Positions 32,622-41,323 of a DNA stretch of 49,442 nt are shown in pieces. The translations under genes were made by a program, and so were the position numbers. The DNA lies in NCBI GenBank assembly GCA_019416395.1, contig DXXH01000001.1, positions 1-49,442 on the forward strand, written 5' to 3'. The first letter of the stretch is position 1. Each line of letters begins with the position of its first letter. The stretch is from Clostridiales bacterium (lineage in GTDB: Bacteria > Bacillota > Clostridia > Oscillospirales > Acutalibacteraceae). The notes under the pieces were generated by a model that was not told the origin of the DNA, made no database searches, and worked only from the letters and a program-made list of their open reading frames with translations.

Positions 32622-35076
32622 GTTCCTTCCACCCGGAAATCAGCCGCAACAACAGCGCCGCCGTTCCCACGTTGTACCCACAGCATCCGTACAGTCCTTC
32701 CCCTGCCCCATTGGCTAACACCACCAAGGGCATTTGGTCCGGGTCCAGATAAAGCCGGCGGGCCAAAGGAGCCGCTGTTTCCGAAAAATCGCAGCGCCAC
32801 AAGGTCACATTGGCCAGCGCTTCCAGAGCCTTGCTCAATGTGGGGTCCGCCTGGCAAGAGAAATCCGGCAGCGCCAAACACAGGGGGATTTCCGACTTGG
32901 CCATTTCTCCAGCCGCTTCCCGCAGCTCGTTGAGCAGATGCTCTGTGGGCTCCCGGCCCACTTCCAGAAAACAAAGTACCGTCAAGGGTCCACGTCCCAG
33001 CAGCTCTTCTTTGCCAACGCTCCGTTCCTGGCTGTCCGTCAGGGTAAACTCCGGCAGAGGGCAGCGCTCCAAAAGATCCTGCACATCACCTTCACGGAAG
33101 CAAAGGGAAAGCGCCCTTTGTTCCCCTTCTTTCAGGGAAATCGTTTCCCACTGGGTAAGCAGGTTTCCGCCGGGCATACGGCTCACTGTCCACAACCGGT
33201 ACTCCCCTGGCGCCAACCAGGTCCGTCCTGTTTTCCCAGCTTCCACATTCCCCGTAGAAATCACCTGGAACCCTTCTCCTTCCCGCCGGGAAAGGGTGAA
33301 ATTCTGTTCCTCTATCCCTGCCTGGCTTTCCGGAGCGGTCAATTCCAAACAGGCGGTGGGTTGCTCTCCCCACAAGGGACGAAACCCATTGTCTTTCCAC
33401 ACCTGGGGCACGCCGTCCACCAGTCTGGCGGGAATCCCCACAGCCCGGCAGGCTGCACAGAACAGCATGGCTCTTCCCAGCCTGGTGCCGGCGTCTGTCC
33501 GGAGCATTCCCGCCGGCGTTCCCCACAAAGCGGAATAACACTGGGCGTCCAACGAAATATGGGTTTCCACCCAGGACCACAGCTGGGTAGGGTCCTCCCG
33601 AAACGCTTCCTGCTCCTGGGGAGTAAACTGGCTTTCCAGCAACTTATGCCAAGGGGTGAGCACTTCCAACCCCACTCTGGGGGAAAGCAGGCCTTGAGAA
33701 AAGGCCTCTTCCGGGAAAGAACTCTCCCAGTCGAATGCCTGAAGCGCGTCTTCCAGCAGCTCTGGGGAAACCACCCCCAGCTGATCCTTCTCCGTCAGGG
33801 ACTCCCACACCCGGCCCAGGTTTCCCTGGGGATTGGCTGGACGGGCTTTCTCCCACTTCTGGCGCTTTTCTTCCCGCAGGGTAGCGGCTTTTTCCAATCC
33901 GTCCTTCCGGGATTTTCCCTGCTGGGCAGTCAGCGCTGGCACCGTGATCCCAGCGTCCTTGGGAGCGCAAAAATCTTCCTGGCCAACAGATGCCAAAAGC
34001 TGTCCCAGCACCACCGTGCCTTCTGTTTCTTCGGAGGCTAGAATCGCTTCTCCCAACAAGCCCGGTTCTTCCTCTTTCCACGCGGTAACCAACACACTGC
34101 CCTGTCCCAGATTTAAGGTTATGTTGCCTTGGGCGTCTGCCTGACGGCGGGCGATCTCCCGGGGAGCGGCCATATTCACCACGGAAAAAGCTACCCAGAC
34201 TCCCGGGACAGGGAAACCTTCCTTGTCCGCCACCCGCAAGGTGAGCTTTTTTGTGGCTCCATACCGGGCGGTTAAATTTTCCACCGCCACTCCTTCCTGG
34301 AGATCCCAATCCAAAGCGGGGGTATCTGGGAACAAGAAGGCCACCTCTTCCCGGCTGCCCTGGACAAAACTCCTGGTATGCACCATGACCGCCCGGGCAG
34401 CGGCATGGGTGAACCACCCACGGTCCAGCACAGGTTCCGGCTCGCAGGCGCCCAGATAACGCCACCGTTCCCCGTCAAAGGCTTCCACCCAGGCGTGGTT
34501 ATCATCACAGTGGGACCACCAAGGCGCGTACACCTGCCGTGCCCCGATTCCCACACTGCGCAATGCCGTCACCAGAAAGGTGGATTCTTCCCCGCACCGG
34601 CCAAACCCTCTGGTGAACACCTGGAAAGGCGAAGCGGTTCTTCCATCGGTGGAACGATAAGTGGCTTGCTCGGCGCACCAGCGGTTCACCTCTAAAATGG
34701 CTTCCGGAAGCGGGAGGCCCTTTACCCGGGACACCAAGGCGTCGTGGAACAGCTTTCGGCAAGGCTCCAGCTCCTCGGTGTTGATCCTGGGATAGGCCAC
34801 GCTTCTCAAGAACAAATGCTCCGGCAAAGCGGCGCACCAGGGGAATTCTTCCCGGACCGCCAAGGCCTGCCAGGCCACCTCACGAAAATAGACGGGGGGA
34901 TAATCTCCCAAATCCACCAGGGGCAGTGTGGCGTAATAGTAAGAAAGCAGCACAGATTCGTCCTTGCCGCACTGGCTCAGAAGCTTTTCCAGCTCTTTCC
35001 CCACTGCTCCAAAAGCGGGTTTCCGTTTTTCCAACTGGGTGCGGGCGTATTCCAGCAATTCTGGGGACCAATTCAC
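32608..35076 (-). CDS. Large cytoplasmic transglutaminase-like multidomain protein
   Basis: The 822-residue protein has no signal peptide. An alpha-helical N-terminus leads into a transglutaminase/cysteine-protease core with Cys161 (GRCGEES) and His194 (NHAWVE). A probable acid lies in ACEPEP (Glu212), where the family usually has Asp. A carboxypeptidase-regulatory-like beta domain follows (about 275-345), then a helical linker rich in Lys/Glu (385-415). A second transglutaminase-like region comes at about 500-570 (CRAVGIPARLVDG), with Thr531 in the expected Cys position, so it looks inactive. The end (about 690-822) resembles a thioredoxin fold without CxxC. The GTG start overlaps the cutC stop as GTGA. 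Its function is unknown; peptide cleavage or amide transfer inside the cell is plausible. Confidence 0.82.
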   Translation of the reverse strand: MNWSPELLEYARTQLEKRKPAFGAVGKELEKLLSQCGKDESVLLSYYYATLPLVDLGDYPPVYFREVAWQALAVREEFPWCAALPEHLFLRSVAYPRINTEELEPCRKLFHDALVSRVKGLPLPEAILEVNRWCAEQATYRSTDGRTASPFQVFTRGFGRCGEESTFLVTALRSVGIGARQVYAPWWSHCDDNHAWVEAFDGERWRYLGACEPEPVLDRGWFTHAAARAVMVHTRSFVQGSREEVAFLFPDTPALDWDLQEGVAVENLTARYGATKKLTLRVADKEGFPVPGVWVAFSVVNMAAPREIARRQADAQGNITLNLGQGSVLVTAWKEEEPGLLGEAILASEETEGTVVLGQLLASVGQEDFCAPKDAGITVPALTAQQGKSRKDGLEKAATLREEKRQKWEKARPANPQGNLGRVWESLTEKDQLGVVSPELLEDALQAFDWESSFPEEAFSQGLLSPRVGLEVLTPWHKLLESQFTPQEQEAFREDPTQLWSWVETHISLDAQCYSALWGTPAGMLRTDAGTRLGRAMLFCAACRAVGIPARLVDGVPQVWKDNGFRPLWGEQPTACLELTAPESQAGIEEQNFTLSRREGEGFQVISTGNVEAGKTGRTWLAPGEYRLWTVSRMPGGNLLTQWETISLKEGEQRALSLCFREGDVQDLLERCPLPEFTLTDSQERSVGKEELLGRGPLTVLCFLEVGREPTEHLLNELREAAGEMAKSEIPLCLALPDFSCQADPTLSKALEALANVTLWRCDFSETAAPLARRLYLDPDQMPLVVLANGAGEGLYGCCGYNVGTAALLLRLISGWKELALS

Positions 35077-35828
35077 GATTTCATCAATTCCTTTCGGGCT
35101 TCCCGGAGTTTTTCCGGGTCCGTGCGCCAAATGATATATTCGCTAAAGGCCGGAAGCCCCATGCTGACTTCTTCTTTCCGGTAACGCATGGCGCTTTCCA
35201 CCTCTTTCTTGCCGCTCATGTGAAACGACCTGGCTTCCGGCAAAACTTGCCTGGCTTGCCGGATCACATCGGCGTCCACTCCCGACCCCAGCAACAGCTC
35301 CACCGAGCCTTTCTTCCCCCACAGCTCTTTGAGCAGGGGCAATCCCTCAGCGCAGGTGTCCTTCTGTCCCGAGGTAAGTATTGTATCCACTCCCAAAGCC
35401 TTGCACTGTTCCAACGCCTGGAATGGGTCGCGGCAAACGTCAAAGGCCCGATGCAGCGCGAATTTCTTTCCCGCTTCGTGGCAGAGTTTCACCATGGGTT
35501 CCAACCGGGCCACATCCAAATCCCCTTCCGCTGTCAGGAACCCGGACACCACTGCGTCGGCCCCATTTTCCAACAGGGCGGCAGCGTCTTCCATCATCAT
35601 GGAAAACTCTTCCCGGGTATAGAGGAAATCCCCAAAACGGGGCCGCAGCAAGGCATGAACCGGCAGCCCCGTTTCCTGTTTTGCCCGCCGCACCAGGGAA
35701 AGAGCCGGCGTGGTGCCGCCAATAATCAGATTGGCGCAAAGCTCCATACGGGTGGCGCCGCCTTCTTTGGCGGCCACAGCGGACTCCAGACTGTCTACAC
35801 AAGCTTCCAACACAAATGGATCTGCCAT
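35073..35828 (-). CDS. cutC: CutC-family TIM-barrel protein
   Basis: The 251-residue protein has the CutC signature ATRMELCANLIIGGTTPA and the later LHRAFDVCRDP and ILTSGQKDTC motifs. The family was named for copper homeostasis in E. coli, but that role has been disputed. Here no copper gene is near. It lies 4 bp after an alpha-L-fucosidase and overlaps a transglutaminase-like gene by 4 bp, so a role in glycan or glycopeptide metabolism is a fair inference. Confidence 0.92.
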   Translation of the reverse strand: MADPFVLEACVDSLESAVAAKEGGATRMELCANLIIGGTTPALSLVRRAKQETGLPVHALLRPRFGDFLYTREEFSMMMEDAAALLENGADAVVSGFLTAEGDLDVARLEPMVKLCHEAGKKFALHRAFDVCRDPFQALEQCKALGVDTILTSGQKDTCAEGLPLLKELWGKKGSVELLLGSGVDADVIRQARQVLPEARSFHMSGKKEVESAMRYRKEEVSMGLPAFSEYIIWRTDPEKLREARKELMKS

Positions 35829-35832
35829 ACGT

Positions 35833-37152
35833 TTACTCCTTTAAAGTCACTTCCAGCACGGTATCCACAGGATCGGGAAGCACCGGGTCTTCTCCCAGAT
35901 CTGCGAACACAATGTCCGGATAATTGTTGCTGGTCCAGCTATTGGACAAAAGCACTTCTCCGCCAGTAGCCAAGTAACGCACGTAGTCGATTTCCTCTTT
36001 TTTCAACCCCGGCAGCGGCATGGGGCCTACTGTGTTTTCAAACAGGTGATAATACAGCTTGTTCCCCTTGCGGGTGATCCGGCCAGTATCCGGCTTGGCC
36101 ATTCCCGCCTTACCGCATCCGTAGATACTTTGGCTATTGTCCTTCATCCAGGCGCCAATCTGCTTTAAAATCTCCAAAGACTGGGGCGGGATATTTCCCC
36201 GGGCGTCGGGCCCCACATTCAAAAGCAGGTTTCCACCCTTGGACACGCATTCCACCAGCTTTTTGATCAGCATGGGGGCTGGCTTGAAGAAGTGGTCCTT
36301 GGCGCAATAGCCCCAGTTGTTGTTCATGGTGATACAGGCTTCCCACACCAAGTCACGGCCTTGCTTGTCCTGCAAACCGTTGGGGGGAATAATCTGCTCC
36401 GGGCTGACAAAATCCCCGTGATAAGGGGTGGGATTGCCTTCCCACATGGAACCAAATCCCTCGCCGCTGACTTCCAGCCGGTTGTCGATAATGATCCCCG
36501 GCTGCAATTCCCGAACCATGCTGACCAGTTCGGTGGCTTTCCAGGTTTCGCCCCGCATCACGTAGTTCTCGTTCCCGTAGGAGAAGTCAAACCACAGAAT
36601 ATCCAGCTTTCCGTAATTGGTACAGATCTCCCGCACCTGGTTGTGCAGATAGGTCAGATAACGGTTGAAATCCCGGCCCTCGTTGCTGTAAGCCGGATTG
36701 TTCCGCATGGGATGATGCAGATCCCCATAATGGGGGTAATCGTCATGGTACCAATCCAACAGGGAGAAATAAAGCCCCACTTTCAGGCCTTCGCCCCGGA
36801 CCGCTTCCACAAATTCCGCCACAATATCCCGTCCAAAGGGTGTATTGGTGGATTTAAAATCGGTGTACTGGGAATCGAACAGGCAGAAACCATCGTGATG
36901 CTTGGCTGTGAGCACCACATATTTCATGCCTGCCTCTTTCGCCGCTCTGGCCCACTGGCGGGGATCAAAATCCACTGGGTTGAATTGGTGGAAATAAGGC
37001 ATATAGTCCTCTTTGGGCATCTCCTCTACGCTGCGCACCCATTCCCCACGGGCGGGAATGGCGTAAAGCCCCCAGTGAATGAACATGCCGAAACGGGCGT
37101 CTGTATACCAGGCCACTCTCTTCTCATAAGCGTCCCGATCAAATGTGTACAT
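35833..37152 (-). CDS. Alpha-L-fucosidase, GH29, cytoplasmic
   Basis: The 439-residue GH29 enzyme removes alpha-linked L-fucose with retention. The family start WYTDARFGMFIHWGLYAIP is present, with KHHDGFCLFDS and the nucleophile Asp in LWFDFSYG near residue 190. The C-terminal beta domain is shortened. No signal peptide is seen, so it should act on imported fucosylated oligosaccharides or glycopeptides in the cytoplasm. An extended -10 (TGCTATAGT at 37208-37216) lies upstream. It is first in the operon with cutC and the transglutaminase-like gene; no fucose isomerase, kinase or permease is in the window. Confidence 0.94.
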   Translation of the reverse strand: MYTFDRDAYEKRVAWYTDARFGMFIHWGLYAIPARGEWVRSVEEMPKEDYMPYFHQFNPVDFDPRQWARAAKEAGMKYVVLTAKHHDGFCLFDSQYTDFKSTNTPFGRDIVAEFVEAVRGEGLKVGLYFSLLDWYHDDYPHYGDLHHPMRNNPAYSNEGRDFNRYLTYLHNQVREICTNYGKLDILWFDFSYGNENYVMRGETWKATELVSMVRELQPGIIIDNRLEVSGEGFGSMWEGNPTPYHGDFVSPEQIIPPNGLQDKQGRDLVWEACITMNNNWGYCAKDHFFKPAPMLIKKLVECVSKGGNLLLNVGPDARGNIPPQSLEILKQIGAWMKDNSQSIYGCGKAGMAKPDTGRITRKGNKLYYHLFENTVGPMPLPGLKKEEIDYVRYLATGGEVLLSNSWTSNNYPDIVFADLGEDPVLPDPVDTVLEVTLKE

Positions 37153-37207
37153 AAAAGACTCCTCTCCAGACGGCGCATGACCGCCTTCCTATGAAATTCA
37201 CAGCACT

Positions 37208-37216
37208 ACTATAGCA
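37208..37216 (-). promoter_or_regulatory. Extended -10 promoter of the fucosidase operon
   Basis: On the minus strand the sequence TGC-TATAGT forms an extended -10. The -35 region is poor, which suits an activated or weak promoter. Confidence 0.5.
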
Positions 37217-37261
37217 TAACCTTTGGGTGATGGAAAGCGGTTTTCCGAAAAAAATCCCGCC

Positions 37262-37290
37262 TTGCGCCTGGTGGGAAAATAGGCTATACT
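37262..37290 (+). promoter_or_regulatory. Promoter of the polytopic membrane protein gene
   Basis: TTGCGC at 37262-37267, a 17-bp spacer, and TATACT at 37285-37290, about 35 bp before the ATG. Confidence 0.6.
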
Positions 37291-37323
37291 GAATAGAAAA
37301 ATCAGGTTTTACGGAGGGGTTCC

Positions 37324-38826
37324 ATGGGGAAAAATTTCTGGGCCAAGGCGGACCGGCTTCTGTCGGAAAAGCGGCTGGCCATTGTATGCGGAGTGTTGCT
37401 GGGGCTGAGCCTACTGCCCCTGGCCGTCATCTCCTTTTATAACCACCCTTGTTCCGACGACTACAGCTATGGCCTGTATGTAGCCCAAACGGTACGGGCC
37501 GGCGGGTCTTTGTGGGACATTTTGGCCGCCGCGGCCAAGGAAACAGCGGAAACCTACTTTGACTGGCAAGGCACGTTCTCCGCGGTGTTTTTGATGGCGC
37601 TACAGCCCGCCGCTTTCGGGGAACGCTTTTACGCCATTACCGCCTATCTCATGATCGGTTCCCTGGTGTTTTCCAATTTCTTCTTTTTAAAGGAATGGTG
37701 TGTCCACCGGCTGGGCATGAGCCGGTCCGCCTGGGTCATTGTATCCTGCGCCCTGTGCTTTTTCATGGTGCATTTCGCCCCCTCAGCTTTTGAGGGATTT
37801 TTCTGGTATAACGGTTCCTTGTTTTACACCTTTTTCCACTCGGTAATGCTGTGCGCCCTCACCCTGGTGCTGAAATTCTTACGCGCGCCCACCCAGGCAA
37901 AAACCCTTGCTAGTGGGATTGGCGCAGGAGTGCTGGCATTCTGCCTGGGTGGGGGGAATTATCCCACAGCACTTCTCACCTGGCTGCTTTTGCTGTGCGC
38001 CTTTCTCTGGACTCTGTGGAAACGTCTTCCCCTTTCCCGAAAAGTGGGGACACTTTGCTTCTTCCTCTTGGAAACGGCCGCCTTTGGGATCAGCGTTCTG
38101 GCCCCGGGAAACAGCGTTCGGCAGGCCCATTTTGAAAACCGTCCCGGCGCTGTAAAAGCCATTGTTCTGGCCCTGGGTGCCGCTGCCAGAAACATCACCC
38201 AGTGGACTACCCTTCCGCTGATTCTGGCACTGCTATTCCTGGCTCCCATCTTTTGCAAATATGCTTCCAAGCTGTCCTTCCGTTTCCCCATGCCGCTGCT
38301 GGCTGTGCTGGGGGCTTTCTGCCTGCTGGGCGTGCTGTTGACGCCCCCCATCTACGCCATGGGCGGCACTGGCGCCGCCCGCATGGAAGACCTGTACTAC
38401 GACGCCTTTTGCCTGCTGGCAGGCGGGGTCACCTTCTACCTGTGCGGCTGGTTTGTCCACCTTCCCGCAGGAAAGCTTTCCCCCAAAAAGACCGGCGTCT
38501 CAAAGGCGGCGGTTACCCTCTCCCTGGCGCTGCTATTCTGTGTTTCTGTAGTCACCTTGTCCGATTTCAAATCCCTCAGCGGGGTCAGTGCCCTGCGCAG
38601 CCTGCGCAACGGCGAAGCCCAAAGCTACCACGCTCAAGTGGAAGCCCAAGTGGCCCTGTTGGAAGACTCTTCCCTGACCCAGGTGGTGTTGGAACCCATT
38701 ACCTACCGGCCTGAGCTTCTACTTCCCACCTCTGTACCCGTCCTTTCGGAAGACCCGGAAAACGCTGTGAACCAGAGGGTGGCTACATTCTACGGCAAAG
38801 AAAGCGTCCGTGTGGAAAGCGACTGA
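37324..38826 (+). CDS. Polytopic membrane protein, DUF6056-like
   Basis: The 500-residue protein has about ten to twelve hydrophobic segments. After the first helix comes the outside loop HPCSDDYSYG; the DDY acidic pair is a mark of DUF6056 and of GT-C-type membrane glycosyltransferases, so a lipid-linked sugar transfer role is possible but not shown. A second outside motif is GFFWYNGSLFYTF. The soluble C-terminus (about 420-500) ends in YGKESVRVESD. The ATG follows GGAGGGG. It is a single gene, transcribed against its neighbours, with its own promoter and terminator. Confidence 0.82.
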   Translation: MGKNFWAKADRLLSEKRLAIVCGVLLGLSLLPLAVISFYNHPCSDDYSYGLYVAQTVRAGGSLWDILAAAAKETAETYFDWQGTFSAVFLMALQPAAFGERFYAITAYLMIGSLVFSNFFFLKEWCVHRLGMSRSAWVIVSCALCFFMVHFAPSAFEGFFWYNGSLFYTFFHSVMLCALTLVLKFLRAPTQAKTLASGIGAGVLAFCLGGGNYPTALLTWLLLLCAFLWTLWKRLPLSRKVGTLCFFLLETAAFGISVLAPGNSVRQAHFENRPGAVKAIVLALGAAARNITQWTTLPLILALLFLAPIFCKYASKLSFRFPMPLLAVLGAFCLLGVLLTPPIYAMGGTGAARMEDLYYDAFCLLAGGVTFYLCGWFVHLPAGKLSPKKTGVSKAAVTLSLALLFCVSVVTLSDFKSLSGVSALRSLRNGEAQSYHAQVEAQVALLEDSSLTQVVLEPITYRPELLLPTSVPVLSEDPENAVNQRVATFYGKESVRVESD

Positions 38827-38864
38827 ATCCCCATACGGAACCTAGATTAAAAATTCACAAACAC

Positions 38865-38922
38865 ACAAGGGCCCGGATCCCCGGCTGCCAATGGCGGCCA
38901 GCGGTTCCAGGCCCTTGTTTTT
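38865..38922 (+). terminator. Terminator between the membrane protein and acyl-CoA ligase genes
   Basis: ACAAGGGCC (38865-38873) pairs with GGCCCTTGT (38910-38918), with an inner GC hairpin, followed by TTTT. The symmetry suggests it serves both converging genes. Confidence 0.8.
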
Positions 38923-38962
38923 ATGATAAAACCTCGTCAGGAAACGGCGTTTCCGCTTCCCC

Positions 38963-40633
38963 TTATTGCTCGTCAGCTTTGCGGATTTCCGCCCGCTTGA
39001 TCTTGCCGCCAATAGTCTTGGGCAGCTCCTTCACGTACTCGATCACCCGGGGATATTTATAGGGAGCGGTAGCGTGCTTCACATGGTTTTGCAATTCCTT
39101 TGTCAGCTCGGGGGTGCCTTCATACCCCTTTGCCAGCACAATGGTGGCTTTCACCACTTGGCCGCGAATGGGATCCGGCGCGCCGGTAATGGCGCATTCC
39201 ACCACCGCCGGATGCTCCAGCAAAGCGCTTTCCACCTCGAAGGGCCCGATCCGGTAACCGGAACACTTGATCACGTCGTCATTGCGGCCCACAAACCAGT
39301 AATACCCGTTGCTGTCCCGCCAGGCCACGTCGCCAGTGTCGTAATAGGCGCCGCCCAGCTTTTCCTGGGTCATTTCATCGTTTAAGTAATAGCCGGTGAA
39401 CAGTCCCACAGGCGGGTGATTTTTCACGTCCATAATGGCGATGGTACCTTCCTCACCGTCCTCGCACACGTTGCCGTTGCCATCGATCAGCTGGATATCG
39501 TACAGGGGCGAGGGTTTGCCAGTGGAGCCGGGAATGGGCTCGAACCACTGGAAGTTGGCCAGCATCACCGAGCCTTCCGACTGGCCAAAGCCTTCATACA
39601 GCTTCAAGCCCGTCAGTTCCAGCCACTTCTTGAACACCTCGGGATTCAGGGGCTCTCCGGCGATGCAGCAGTGATGGATACTGGACAGATCGTACTTGGT
39701 CACGTCTTCCTGAAGCATGAACCGGAACATGGTAGGCGGCGCGCAGAAGGTGGTCACCTTGTATTTTTCCAGATGCTCCAACAGATGGCGGGGATTGAAT
39801 TTGGCTTCCATGTCATAGCAGAAGATCACTGCGCCGCACACCCACTGGCCGTAAATCTTGCCCCAGCCGAATTTGGCCCAGCCAGAATCGGACACGCTCA
39901 TGTGAAGCTTATTCTCTTCCACCTGCTGCCAATACTTGGCGGTGACAATATGCCCCAGGGGATAGGAGAAATTGTGCTGCACCATTTTGGGCATGCCGGT
40001 GGTACCAGACGTGAAATACACCAGCATGGTGTCGTCCCAGCGGGTGGCTTCCTCACCGGTGGGACGGGGGAACTCATCGGAAAACTTTTCCATTTCCTCG
40101 TTGAGATCCAGCCAGCCTTCCCGGCGCTCCACCACCATGATCTTGTTCTTCAGGGTGGGGATATCCCCTTCGGCGGCTTCCACCTGCTCGATCACAAAGG
40201 GGTCATTCACGCATACCACAGCGCACACCTTGGCGGCGTTGCCACGGTAGACAATGTCCTTTTTGGTCAGCTGCAAGGTGCCGGGGATCAAAATCGCGCC
40301 AATCTTGTGGAGAGCGGTGGCGCAGATCCAGTATTCCCAACGGCGGCGGAGAATCAGCATGACCACGGAGCCTTTCTTCACGCCCAGGCTCTTGAAAAAG
40401 TTGGCCGCTTTATTGGACAACCGTTTGATGTCCGTAAAGGTGAATATTTTTTCGTCATCTTCCTCATCGCACCACACAAGGGCCTTCTTTTCCGGCTCCG
40501 CTTCTGCCCAGGCGTCCACCACGTCAAAGCCGAAGTTAAAGTCTTCCGGCACGTTCACTTTATAATTGGCTTTAAAATCCTCATAGGAATCAAATTCGAT
40601 CCTGGGAAGATATTTCTTCAATAACATGTCCAT
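38963..40633 (-). CDS. AMP-forming acyl-CoA synthetase
   Basis: The 556-residue adenylate-forming enzyme activates a carboxylic acid to acyl-CoA. The AMP loop is YFTSGTTGMPKMVQH, the A5 motif is YEGFGQSEG, the hinge region is GYRIGPFEVE, and the catalytic Lys is in PKTIGGKIKR. The N-terminal pattern and length fit the acetyl/medium-chain type (ACSM-like); the acid is not certain. The ATG at 40633 is preferred over a TTG at 40642 that sits only three bases from AAAGGA. It lies 48 bp after an XRE-cupin regulator, a common pair in Clostridia. Confidence 0.9.
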   Translation of the reverse strand: MDMLLKKYLPRIEFDSYEDFKANYKVNVPEDFNFGFDVVDAWAEAEPEKKALVWCDEEDDEKIFTFTDIKRLSNKAANFFKSLGVKKGSVVMLILRRRWEYWICATALHKIGAILIPGTLQLTKKDIVYRGNAAKVCAVVCVNDPFVIEQVEAAEGDIPTLKNKIMVVERREGWLDLNEEMEKFSDEFPRPTGEEATRWDDTMLVYFTSGTTGMPKMVQHNFSYPLGHIVTAKYWQQVEENKLHMSVSDSGWAKFGWGKIYGQWVCGAVIFCYDMEAKFNPRHLLEHLEKYKVTTFCAPPTMFRFMLQEDVTKYDLSSIHHCCIAGEPLNPEVFKKWLELTGLKLYEGFGQSEGSVMLANFQWFEPIPGSTGKPSPLYDIQLIDGNGNVCEDGEEGTIAIMDVKNHPPVGLFTGYYLNDEMTQEKLGGAYYDTGDVAWRDSNGYYWFVGRNDDVIKCSGYRIGPFEVESALLEHPAVVECAITGAPDPIRGQVVKATIVLAKGYEGTPELTKELQNHVKHATAPYKYPRVIEYVKELPKTIGGKIKRAEIRKADEQ

Positions 40634-40681
40634 GGGGTTCAAACATCCTTTCTATTTCACATACAATCCGCCCGGCGCGCC

Positions 40682-41230
40682 TTATTCCGCAATCACCGTG
40701 ATAAACCGGGCCTTCTCTGTGCCGCCGCAGCGCTGGCCGTGAGGAATGGTGGGATTAAAGTAAATGGAATCCCCGGCTGTCAGGGGGAATTCTTTATCTC
40801 CGATCACCACAATGACCGTCCCTTCCAAAACCATGTTGAACTCCTGGCCGGAATGGGTGATCAGCTTGGCGGGCGCGTCCGTGGGCTCCAGGGTGACCAG
40901 CAAGGGCTGCATCACCTTATCCGCGTACCGGTACGCCAAATCCTCAAAGTGGTATTCCGGATTCCGGTTTACCACCCGGCCTTGACCCCGTTTGACAATG
41001 TGGTAGGTATCCAGTCGGGAAGGGGCTCCGGTAACGATCTCCGCGAAGTCTACCCCAAACTTATTGGCTACTTCATAGATTAGGCTGATGGGAATATCCT
41101 TCCCGTCCTGTTCGTAGTTCCGGTATACGTCCGGATCTACCCGCAATTCCGCCGCCAAACGCTCCACTGTGTAGTCGCTGGCTTCCCGCAGTTCTCGCAG
41201 CCGCGGGCCAATCTCATTGATTTCGCACAT
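40682..41230 (-). CDS. XRE-family regulator with cupin domain
   Basis: The 182-residue protein has an N-terminal helix-turn-helix (about residues 8-65: LRELREASDYTVERLAAEL with NYEQDGKDIP). A C-terminal cupin (about 105-180) has the metal-type beta barrel and the closing FNPTIPHGQRC. It probably senses a small ligand. It lies directly before the acyl-CoA ligase and likely controls it and itself: a 28-bp imperfect palindrome lies just downstream of its -10. Confidence 0.92.
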   Translation of the reverse strand: MCEINEIGPRLRELREASDYTVERLAAELRVDPDVYRNYEQDGKDIPISLIYEVANKFGVDFAEIVTGAPSRLDTYHIVKRGQGRVVNRNPEYHFEDLAYRYADKVMQPLLVTLEPTDAPAKLITHSGQEFNMVLEGTVIVVIGDKEFPLTAGDSIYFNPTIPHGQRCGGTEKARFITVIAE

Positions 41231-41251
41231 TTCACCCGACTCCTTTTCTTT

Positions 41252-41279
41252 AAAATTACAATCTAGTGATGTTAATTTT
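41252..41279. promoter_or_regulatory. Candidate operator palindrome of the XRE-cupin gene
   Basis: AAAATTA (41252-41258) and TAATTTT (41273-41279) are perfect arms, with ATC/GAT half-sites inside. The 28-bp site sits just downstream of the -10 (41283-41288) and before the ribosome site, where a repressor would block start-up. Confidence 0.6.
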
Positions 41280-41282
41280 CAC

Positions 41283-41312
41283 ATTATACCACTTTAAATC
41301 GCCACAAGTCAA
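41283..41312 (-). promoter_or_regulatory. Promoter of the XRE-cupin/acyl-CoA ligase operon
   Basis: On the minus strand: -35 TTGACT at 41307-41312, an 18-bp spacer, and -10 TATAAT at 41283-41288. Confidence 0.82.
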
Positions 41313-41323
41313 CACAAAATGAA

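Noticed and set aside
33644..34465. 273-codon minus-strand frame within the transglutaminase-like gene
   Set aside because: It is an alternative reading frame of the same strand rich in Gly, Arg and Pro, typical of a shifted frame in GC-rich DNA. The main frame has clear domains.
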